Assembly: GCA_030040035.1 (NCBI GenBank)
Contig: JASHUJ010000092.1
Span: 1-5,105 of the forward strand
Direction: 5' to 3'
From: Thermoplasmata archaeon
Lineage (GTDB): Archaea; Thermoplasmatota; Thermoplasmata; Lutacidiplasmatales; UBA184
Length of the DNA: 5,105 bases
Position 1 is the stretch's first letter; the number at the start of each line of letters is the position of its first letter. The notes under the pieces were generated by a model. The model saw only the letters and a program-made list of their open reading frames with translations, was not told the DNA's origin and searched no databases. The translations under genes were made by a program, and so were the position numbers. Below are positions 1 to 4,924 of this stretch, piece by piece.

Positions 1-798
1 CTCGACCCGTTCGTCCTCCATGTCCCGTCGAACACCTGGCGGGACGACCGGATCGAGATCGCGGGGCGGAGCACCGGGTTCCTCTTGCGCGGCGTGGACG
101 TGAAGCTCGCGCGCTCCAGCACGTTCTCGAACGTCGACTACGTCTCGCTCGGGCGCGAGTCCCCGGACAACCTGACGCTGGTCGACCTCGCCAACTCCAC
201 GAAGTTCACCGATCTGGGGGCCTCGGTCGGGAAGCTGAGCCGCATCCGGGACGATCTTCCCCAATTCGCTCCGGACGCCCCGGGGGACCTCCACTCGGTC
301 GACGTCAAGACGTCGTCCGTAAAGATCGCGTGGCACGCGGCCAAGGGGCACGTCACGAACTACACCGTCCACGTCGGCACCGACAAGACGGCGCTCCACC
401 GGACGATCTCGGTGGGGCTCGACACGTCGGTCGTCGTCGATGGCCTGCGGCCCGGCACGCGGTACTACTTCGAGATCGTGGCCTGGAACCACTCGTTCGA
501 CTCGGCCCCCTCCTCCCTGCTGGCCCTGACGACGCAAGTGAATTCCGTCAAGTCGCCGGGCGATCCGAACGGCGGGGAGATCGGAGGACCCGAGCGCGCC
601 GCGACGGCCGCCGCCGGGGAGAACTCGAGCGGACCCAGCGTCTTCCCCGGTCACTGGGCCCGGGAGGCGGCATTGAGCCTCCTCCTCGACGACGCCACTT
701 CGTCGCTCACGGGCCCAGGACCCGGCGGCCCTCCGCCGGTCGAGTACTCCCCAGTGACCGGCCCGAGCGTCGCCGGCCGCAGGGACTTCCCGACGTGA
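1..798 (+). CDS. Secreted/surface protein with a fibronectin type III domain (3' end only)
   Basis: The frame is open from the first base, so the true start lies upstream; 265 codons are visible, ending in TGA. Residues 1-85 are beta-rich with alternating hydrophobics (FLLRGVDVKLARSSTFSNV), possibly the end of a beta-helix or beta-sandwich domain. Residues 91-179 form a fibronectin type III domain: it starts APDAPGDL, has the core Trp in KIAWHA, the YTVHVG strand, and the LRPGTRYYFEIVAWN strand near the end. The last 85 residues are Gly/Pro/Ser/Ala-rich low complexity with no membrane anchor, lipobox or sortase motif. Five N-x-S/T sequons (N57, N65, N120, N163, N208) suit a glycosylated extracellular archaeal protein. 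FnIII domains usually mediate binding or act as spacers, so no enzymatic role can be assigned. It converges on the propeller gene 28 bp away. The domain call is firm; the location is inferred because the signal peptide is outside the window. Confidence 0.8.
   Translation, partial: LDPFVLHVPSNTWRDDRIEIAGRSTGFLLRGVDVKLARSSTFSNVDYVSLGRESPDNLTLVDLANSTKFTDLGASVGKLSRIRDDLPQFAPDAPGDLHSVDVKTSSVKIAWHAAKGHVTNYTVHVGTDKTALHRTISVGLDTSVVVDGLRPGTRYYFEIVAWNHSFDSAPSSLLALTTQVNSVKSPGDPNGGEIGGPERAATAAAGENSSGPSVFPGHWAREAALSLLLDDATSSLTGPGPGGPPPVEYSPVTGPSVAGRRDFPT
647..761. repeat. 12-bp perfect inverted repeat near the 3' end of the FnIII gene
   Basis: CCGGTCACTGGG at 647-658 is the exact reverse complement of CCCAGTGACCGG at 750-761. 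The 91-bp spacer holds further complementary pairs: GGGCCC at 656-661 and 711-716, and CGACGA/TCGTCG at 687-692 and 700-705. The whole 115 bp could therefore fold into a branched structure in the mRNA. It encodes the low-complexity C-terminal tail. It could be a 3' structural element, a decayed mobile-element end, or chance in GC-rich sequence. Confidence 0.45.
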
Positions 799-807
799 CC
801 CCGCCCC

Positions 808-828
808 GGGGATCACCCGCGGATCCTC
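808..828. terminator. Weak hairpin in the convergent gap between FnIII and propeller genes
   Basis: GGGGATC (808-814) pairs with GATCCTC (822-828) through one G-T wobble, leaving a 7-base loop. It fills most of the 28 bp between the two stops and touches the propeller stop codon. No T-run follows on either strand, so a terminator role rests only on position. The stem is short and could be chance. Confidence 0.2.
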
Positions 829-2146
829 AGCTCACGATGTCGAGCGAGTCGGACCCGATGTTCGCGACGTACACGTAGGTGTCCACCGGGTCGTAGGCGA
901 ACGCGACCGCTTCCGCGCCGACCTTTACCGAGGACAGGGCGTTGCCGGAGCTGATCTCGTAGAGGAGGCTCTTGGTCGACGCGTTCGTCGCGCCGGCGCC
1001 GAACATCGCTTTCGCGCTCGGATCGTAGACGAAGAAGAGGACGAGCTGGCTGGTCGTGAGGGTCTTCGCGACCGCGGTGGTGTTCTTGTTGATCACGTCG
1101 ACGACGGGCGAGGAGTATCCGCCCACGTCCAGGTCCGAGTTGGCGGGATCGAAGGCCAATCCAAAGAACAGACCGGTCCCGAGCGTGACGGCCCCCAGGA
1201 ACGCCGCGACGGCGTTGATCTCGACCAGGTAGGACGTTCTCGAGGAGTAGTTCGCGGTGATGAAATCGAGCGCGTGCGTGGTCGGGTCGTACGCCGCCGG
1301 AGCGTCCACCCAGTCGCCCAGCGAGGACGGGAGCGGCGGTGATACGCCCACCGCGTTCTTCGACGTGATGAATCCGAACTCGCTCGCGCGCGTGGCATTG
1401 GGCAGCAGGACGAAAATGACGACGGACCCCGACGGGTCGTAGACCACCGATTGGGGCGATCCGGGGACCGACAGGGACTTGATCGATCCGGACGGGGCGA
1501 TCGCGTCCACGACTCCGAGGCTCGGGTTGGGGACGTAGAGGTCCTTCGACTTCGGATTGTAGGCGGCGATCGGCTCGATCCCGGACCCGAGGGAGAGCTT
1601 CTTGACGGCGTTGGTGGAATTGAAGATCAACCAAGCCTGCACGGAACCTCCGGAGGAGTTGTTGAACACGAGCACGTTCCCATTGTCGGAGTCGACGTAC
1701 GCGACGAAGGGCTCCGCGCCCTTCGAGAGCTTCACGGTCGCGACGAGCTTTCCCGAGGCGCCGCTCAAGATCGATACGCTCGCCGAGTTCTCGTTCGGGG
1801 CGTAGACGTTGCCGTTGTTCGGGTCGAAGACCAGGTTATCGGGACCCTTCCCCACCCCGACGCTGGAATGGCCGTGGGTCGTGGCGTTGATGATCGTGAC
1901 GTCCCCCGACTCGAAGTTCGAGACGAACACGTTGCCACCGGGCAGCGCCACCGCCCCTCCGCTCGGCTCCTTGCCGAGCGGCACCTTGTAGAGAATCTTC
2001 GGGGCCGCGAGCGGGAGCGCGGCCGGGCGATCGCCGTGGGTGGCGGGACCGGAGCCCACCGCCGCGGCGGATGCCGGTGCGATCGTGAGGAGCCCCACGA
2101 CGAGGAGGGCCGGCACGACGATGCGGGCCACCCACCCGATCGACAT
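827..2146 (-). CDS. Secreted YVTN-type beta-propeller protein
   Basis: The 439-residue protein starts at ATG and ends in TGA. Residues 1-28 are a typical signal peptide: Arg8, a hydrophobic stretch, then APASAAA with cleavage likely around 27-30. No lipobox Cys is present. The rest is a series of blades about 40-50 residues long, each marked by a Y/F-D-P-x(4-6)-(Y/L/V)-V-x-N-like turn. Clear or degenerate copies start near residues 67, 107, 150, 196, 236, 286, 332, 374 and 418; the best are FDPNNGNVYAPN and YDPVDTYVYVAN. Such YVTN/YncE-like propellers are common in archaeal surface-layer and secreted proteins and usually serve binding or scaffolding; the ligand is unknown. There is no C-terminal anchor, and the protein stops right after the last blade motif. 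Eight N-x-S/T sequons (N87, N162, N163, N176, N250, N299, N355, N388) suggest glycosylation. No clear Shine-Dalgarno precedes the ATG, so a short or absent leader is possible. Fold and export are well supported; function is not known. Confidence 0.88.
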   Translation of the reverse strand: MSIGWVARIVVPALLVVGLLTIAPASAAAVGSGPATHGDRPAALPLAAPKILYKVPLGKEPSGGAVALPGGNVFVSNFESGDVTIINATTHGHSSVGVGKGPDNLVFDPNNGNVYAPNENSASVSILSGASGKLVATVKLSKGAEPFVAYVDSDNGNVLVFNNSSGGSVQAWLIFNSTNAVKKLSLGSGIEPIAAYNPKSKDLYVPNPSLGVVDAIAPSGSIKSLSVPGSPQSVVYDPSGSVVIFVLLPNATRASEFGFITSKNAVGVSPPLPSSLGDWVDAPAAYDPTTHALDFITANYSSRTSYLVEINAVAAFLGAVTLGTGLFFGLAFDPANSDLDVGGYSSPVVDVINKNTTAVAKTLTTSQLVLFFVYDPSAKAMFGAGATNASTKSLLYEISSGNALSSVKVGAEAVAFAYDPVDTYVYVANIGSDSLDIVS

Positions 2147-2280
2147 CTGCTGGGATCCGCAGCGGTCACCGATTCGCCCCTTATCCTTGTTACGAAAGCT
2201 GCCACTTTCGCTGCGGTTTCAGGCGCCGGGGCCGCGGGAGGTCGCCGGCAATCTATTTCTCGGCCGGCGGGAGGTCTTCC
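2147..2280. promoter_or_regulatory. Divergent intergenic region with inverted and direct repeats
   Basis: These 134 bp must hold the promoters of both the propeller gene (leftward) and the PH-domain membrane protein (rightward). Three structures are visible. CGAAAG-N6-CTTTCG (2193-2210) is a perfect inverted repeat of operator-like size. CGCCGGC (2243-2249) and GCCGGCG (2263-2269) flank an AT-rich 13-mer, AATCTATTTCTCG. The 9-mer CGGGAGGTC occurs twice, at 2235-2243 and 2268-2276. The AT-rich stretches ATCTATTT (2251-2258, + strand) and GATAAG (- strand, near 2180-2185) are the best TATA-box candidates, but neither is a strong match. Calling this a promoter region follows from gene layout; the individual elements are tentative. 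Confidence 0.4.
2269..2275 (+). promoter_or_regulatory. Ribosome binding site supporting the GTG start of the PH-domain gene
   Basis: GGGAGGT lies 5 nt before GTG 2281 and 11 nt before the in-frame ATG at 2287, so it favours the GTG. Its first base is also the last base of the inverted-repeat arm at 2263-2269, so an RNA hairpin there would sit right against it. Confidence 0.6.
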
Positions 2281-2892
2281 GTGGGCATGGCGACCCTGCG
2301 CGCGCCCGGACAGCCGCCGCGGGGCGTCCGGTCGGAGGACCCCCTCGATCACGAGGGGCGGTTCCGAGCCCACGGCCAGATCTCATACGGGGTCGTGGGG
2401 GTCTACGTCTTCCTTCTGATCGTGATCCTGCTCCTGTTCCGCGCCGGGACCTCCCCCTCGTTCTGGTGGGTACCGTGGTTCCTCGGCATCCTCGTCGTCG
2501 CGATGCTGGCCCGCTACCTATCCACCTCGTACCGGATCGACGACGTGGAGCTCCAAGCCTGGCGGATCTTCGGGGGCCGACGCGTGCAGCTCAGCGAGGT
2601 CCGTCGGATCGAGTACTCGGCCCTGCGGGACCTCGCGCCCGGCGGCACGTTCTTCGGTGGCTGGGGCTGGCGGGGGCGGATGTGGAGCCCCTTGATCGGA
2701 TGGTTCGATGCGATCCACACCGACGCTGCGCGCGGCCTACTCGTCACGGCCGGCAACGAGCCAGTCTACATCTCACCGTCCCGACCCGAGGAGTTCGCCC
2801 GGGAGCTCTCTCGTCGGGTGCGATCGTACACGGGCCGCCTTGCGGTCGACGTCGGGGACCCGCTCGGATCGCCGGCGGCGAGCGGCGCCTGA
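2281..2892 (+). CDS. Two-helix membrane protein with bacterial PH-like domain
   Basis: The protein has 203 residues. The GTG start is chosen because GGGAGGT precedes it by 5 nt; ATG two codons later is the alternative. Residues 1-34 are polar and basic and probably cytoplasmic. Two hydrophobic helices follow at about 36-53 (VVGVYVFLLIVILLLF) and 61-80, separated by a short RAGTSPS turn. Residues 83-180 look like a bacterial PH domain of the bPH type: YRIDDVELQAWRIFGGRRVQL forms the first strands, LLVTAGNEPVYISPS a late hairpin, and RPEEFARELSRRV the closing helix. An unusual Gly/Trp-rich insert at 121-143 contains FFGGWGWRGRMW. The tail (184-203) looks disordered. Related small membrane PH proteins are widespread and mostly uncharacterised. 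It is transcribed away from the propeller gene and toward the sulfur operon, so it probably forms its own unit. The topology is reliable; the PH assignment rests on pattern recognition. Confidence 0.75.
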   Translation: MGMATLRAPGQPPRGVRSEDPLDHEGRFRAHGQISYGVVGVYVFLLIVILLLFRAGTSPSFWWVPWFLGILVVAMLARYLSTSYRIDDVELQAWRIFGGRRVQLSEVRRIEYSALRDLAPGGTFFGGWGWRGRMWSPLIGWFDAIHTDAARGLLVTAGNEPVYISPSRPEEFARELSRRVRSYTGRLAVDVGDPLGSPAASGA

Positions 2893-2894
2893 TC

Positions 2895-2929
2895 CGTCGG
2901 CGCTCGCCGACGACTCGGGTCCCGGACCC
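2895..2929. terminator. Two tandem hairpins in a 39-bp convergent gap (possible bidirectional terminator)
   Basis: CGTCGGC (2895-2901) pairs perfectly with GCCGACG (2906-2912) around a GCTC tetraloop. Immediately after, GGGTC (2917-2921) pairs with GACCC (2925-2929) around CCG. Together they fill most of the space between the stop of the PH-domain gene (2892) and that of the cysO-moeZ fusion (2932). Neither strand has a T-run after the stems, so this is not a classical intrinsic terminator; it may stabilise or bound the 3' ends of both transcripts. Structure is seen directly; function is inferred from position. Confidence 0.5.
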
Positions 2930-2931
2930 CG

Positions 2932-4419
2932 CTAGTAGCGGGGGAGGGTGGGATCGATGCGCTCCGACCAGGCGTTGATGCCCCCCTTCAGGCTCTTGAC
3001 GTTCGCGAAGCCGAGATCGAGGAGCATCCGAGCCGCCTGCCCCGAGCGATTCCCGCTGCGGCAGTAGAGGACGACCTCGCGCGCTCGGGTGAGCTCGTCG
3101 ACGCGCTCCGCGAGCTCGTCCTTCGGGATCAGGTGGGCGGCCGCGAGGTGGCCGAGAGCCCACTCTTCGGGCTCGCGGACATCCACGACGAGCGGGGGAT
3201 CGTCGCTCGCCAGCTCGCGGGCGAGTTCCTCCGGCTCGATCACCGGCACCCCGACCGGGGCCGGCGCCCCACCCGCCGGCACGCCGCAGAACGCGGGGTA
3301 GTCTATGAGACCCTTCTGGGTCGCCTGGGCGGAGCAGAGGACGCACGCCGGGTTCTTCTTCAGTCGGAGCTCGCGGAAGCGCAGCGCGAGCGCGTCGTAG
3401 AGCAGCAGCCGCCCGATCATCGGCTCGCCTCGGCCGAGGATCAGCTTCACCGTCTCCGTCGCCTGGAGCGTTCCGATCAGCCCGGGCAGAACGCCGAGCA
3501 CGCCGGCTTCCGCGCACGACGGGACGAGGTCCGGAGGCGGCGGCTCCGGGTAGAGGCACCGGTAGCAGGGCCCGTGCCGGGCATCGAAGACGCTGACCTG
3601 CCCCTCGAACCGGTAGATCGAGCCGTACACGTTCGGCTTGCCGAGCAGCACGCACGCGTCGTTGACGAGGTAGCGCGTCGGGAAGTTGTCGGTCCCGTCG
3701 ACGACGAGGTCGTACGGGCGCAGTACGTCGAAGGCGTTCTCCGAAGTGAGACGCTCCTCGTGGAGCGCGACGTGCACGCCGGGGTTCAACGATTCGAGTC
3801 GGTCCTTGGCCGCCGCGAGTTTCGGACGGCCGACGTCCCGCGTCGAGTAGAGCACCTGCCGCTGAAGGTTCGAAACGTCGACCGTGTCGAAGTCGACGAG
3901 GCCGAGCTCGCCCACGCCGGCCGCCGCGAGATAGAGCGCCGCGGGCGCGCCCAATCCGCCCGTTCCGACCAGCAGCACCTTCGCTTGCCGCAGCCGCTTC
4001 TGACCCGGGACGCCGACCTCGGGCAGGAGGAGGTGGCGGCTGTAGCGGCGTAATTCCTCCGGTGTGAACGGAACCCCTTCCGTCCCTGACGCGCCCGGGG
4101 CGACGGCCCCGTCCGCCGGTCGCCCGGTCCACCGTTCGGACGAGCCTCCCGCTATGGCGGGTACTATCGAGACGATGTCCCCGTCCTGGACCGGCGTGGC
4201 CTCGCGCGCGAGGTTTCGGACATCCTCGTCGTTCAGATAGACCGTGACGAAGCTTCGCAGGCGTCCGTCGGGCGCGTAGAGGTGGCGCTTCAGCGCCGGA
4301 TGCGTTTCGGCGAGTTCGTGCACGAGGCCGCCCACGGTCGTACCGTCCAGCGCGATCTCCGCGAGCCCGCCGGTGAACGATCGCAGCGGGGTGGGAACCT
4401 TCACCGTAACCTTGGCCAT
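2932..4419 (-). CDS. cysO-moeZ: CysO-like sulfur carrier fused to MoeZ-like E1 adenylyltransferase and rhodanese
   Basis: The 495-residue protein has three domains. Residues 1-92 are a ubiquitin-fold sulfur carrier closest in pattern to CysO: VPTPLRSFTGG, a YLNDEDVR block, then DGD and the terminal PAIAGG. After a Gly/Pro/Ala linker (93-117), residues 118-375 are a ThiF/MoeB-type E1: FTPEELRRYSRH, the nucleotide loop GTGGLG (152-157), D176/D178 and SNLQRQ (183-188), K200, DGTDN (241-245), zinc cysteines C285/C288 and C359/C362, and the catalytic-type C302 in PSCAEAGVLG. Residues 392-490 are a rhodanese with persulfide loop CRSGNRS (C453). By family knowledge the rhodanese supplies sulfur, the E1 adenylates the carrier's Gly-Gly, and the product is a thiocarboxylate for cysteine synthesis, possibly also for molybdopterin or tRNA thiolation. 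All key residues are present. The oddity is that Gly-Gly 91-92 is internal. No in-frame ATG, GTG or TTG lies between it and V148 inside the E1, so a separately started E1 is unlikely. A strong GGGAGGAG fixes the start. It follows the JAMM gene by 37 bp. Confidence 0.93.
   Translation of the reverse strand: MAKVTVKVPTPLRSFTGGLAEIALDGTTVGGLVHELAETHPALKRHLYAPDGRLRSFVTVYLNDEDVRNLAREATPVQDGDIVSIVPAIAGGSSERWTGRPADGAVAPGASGTEGVPFTPEELRRYSRHLLLPEVGVPGQKRLRQAKVLLVGTGGLGAPAALYLAAAGVGELGLVDFDTVDVSNLQRQVLYSTRDVGRPKLAAAKDRLESLNPGVHVALHEERLTSENAFDVLRPYDLVVDGTDNFPTRYLVNDACVLLGKPNVYGSIYRFEGQVSVFDARHGPCYRCLYPEPPPPDLVPSCAEAGVLGVLPGLIGTLQATETVKLILGRGEPMIGRLLLYDALALRFRELRLKKNPACVLCSAQATQKGLIDYPAFCGVPAGGAPAPVGVPVIEPEELARELASDDPPLVVDVREPEEWALGHLAAAHLIPKDELAERVDELTRAREVVLYCRSGNRSGQAARMLLDLGFANVKSLKGGINAWSERIDPTLPRY
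4144..4149 (-). other. Internal Gly-Gly of the sulfur carrier: predicted processing/activation site
   Basis: These codons (GGA GGC) encode residues 91-92 of the fusion, matching the C-terminal AGG of free CysO/MoaD/ThiS-type carriers. The next codons encode Ser-Ser-Glu-Arg. Adenylation by the E1 needs a free glycine carboxylate, so cleavage after residue 92 would be required for the carrier to work. The codon after Gly-Gly is TCG, one substitution from the stop TAG. Confidence 0.6.
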
Positions 4420-4426
4420 CGCCTAG

Positions 4427-4434
4427 CTCCTCCC
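4427..4434 (-). promoter_or_regulatory. Strong ribosome binding site for the cysO-moeZ fusion
   Basis: Read on the - strand, GGGAGGAG lies 7 nt before ATG 4419. It sets the start of the fusion and shows that this gene is translated on its own account within the operon, 37 bp after the JAMM stop. Confidence 0.7.
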
Positions 4435-4456
4435 ATCGGGCTTCATAGAATCTCGC

Positions 4457-4924
4457 TTACCCTCCCACCAGGGTATCGGCGTCACCGGCGCGGCGACGCA
4501 TCGGCACCTCTGCGAACTCGGATGTGTCGGGATCCAGCTCGAATGCGCGCGTTTCCCCGACCTGGTCGGAAGTGACGGTCGTCACGAGATAGCTGTACCA
4601 GGGCCACGCATGATCCTGGTCGAAGCGCGACGGTCGGGCCGGATGGTCCGGATGGGAGTGGTAGAATCCCGCTAGCACCTCGCCGGTGCCTTCGAGCCCG
4701 CGCTCGGCATCCCGCAGCTCCTCCGGGCGCACCAGGAACCGCCGTCGCTGCTCGCCATCGTACGAATTCGACGCCGGCAGAGCGCGCACGATGGATCGCG
4801 GCGCGGCTGCGTCCTCAGTGTCGGGCCGGGCGACGAGGAAACCGCAGCACTCGTACGGATACGCCGCCCGAGCGTGGACGGCGATCGCCTCAAGGACCGA
4901 CTGGGGGACGTCGACCGCCCTCAC
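4457..4924 (-). CDS. mec: Mec-like JAMM/MPN+ zinc metallohydrolase
   Basis: The 155-residue protein starts at GTG 4924, chosen because GGAGG lies 4 nt upstream and the GTG overlaps the upstream TGA as GTGA; a longer frame reaches back to 4978 but runs inside the CysM-like gene. The JAMM motif is complete: the catalytic-type Glu25 in YPYECCGFLVA, then HSHPDHPARPSRFD giving zinc ligands His89, His91 and Asp102 with Ser99, followed by the family's HAWPWYSYLVTTV strand. The length is normal for bacterial and archaeal single-domain JAMM proteins. In Mycobacterium tuberculosis the homologue Mec hydrolyses CysO-cysteine to free cysteine and regenerate CysO. Its place between a CysM-like enzyme and a CysO-MoeZ fusion supports the same role here. 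It may also cut the fusion after the internal Gly-Gly (inference). The protein itself ends in Leu-Val-Gly-Gly. A general deubiquitinase-like or desampylase role is the main alternative. Confidence 0.9.
   Translation of the reverse strand: MRAVDVPQSVLEAIAVHARAAYPYECCGFLVARPDTEDAAAPRSIVRALPASNSYDGEQRRRFLVRPEELRDAERGLEGTGEVLAGFYHSHPDHPARPSRFDQDHAWPWYSYLVTTVTSDQVGETRAFELDPDTSEFAEVPMRRRAGDADTLVGG

Noticed and set aside
804..811. CCCCGGGG palindrome between the first two genes
   Set aside because: A loopless 8-bp GC palindrome is common in this composition and cannot form a hairpin alone.
1451..2419. 322-codon open frame on the + strand opposite the propeller gene
   Set aside because: Its composition is Arg/Gly/Asp-rich with no recognisable domain, and it covers the opposite strand of a gene with a signal peptide and clear repeats. 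Long antisense frames are expected in GC-rich DNA.
3133..4053. 306-codon open frame on the + strand opposite cysO-moeZ
   Set aside because: It is Arg/Glu/Val-rich antisense of the E1 and rhodanese coding sequence, with no motifs of its own.
2744..4132. 462-codon - strand frame overlapping cysO-moeZ in another phase
   Set aside because: It is strongly Arg/Ala/Gly-rich, typical of a shifted reading of GC-rich codons; the fusion frame holds all the catalytic motifs.
4068..4143. Internal start giving a free MoeZ from within the fusion gene
   Set aside because: A GGGAGG sequence occurs at the Gly-Gly codons, but no in-frame ATG, GTG or TTG follows before V148, which is inside the first strand of the E1 nucleotide fold.
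4420..4456. Short ATG-started frame of seven codons between the JAMM and cysO-moeZ genes
   Set aside because: It is too short and overlaps the ribosome binding site of the fusion gene; no sign of a leader-peptide function.
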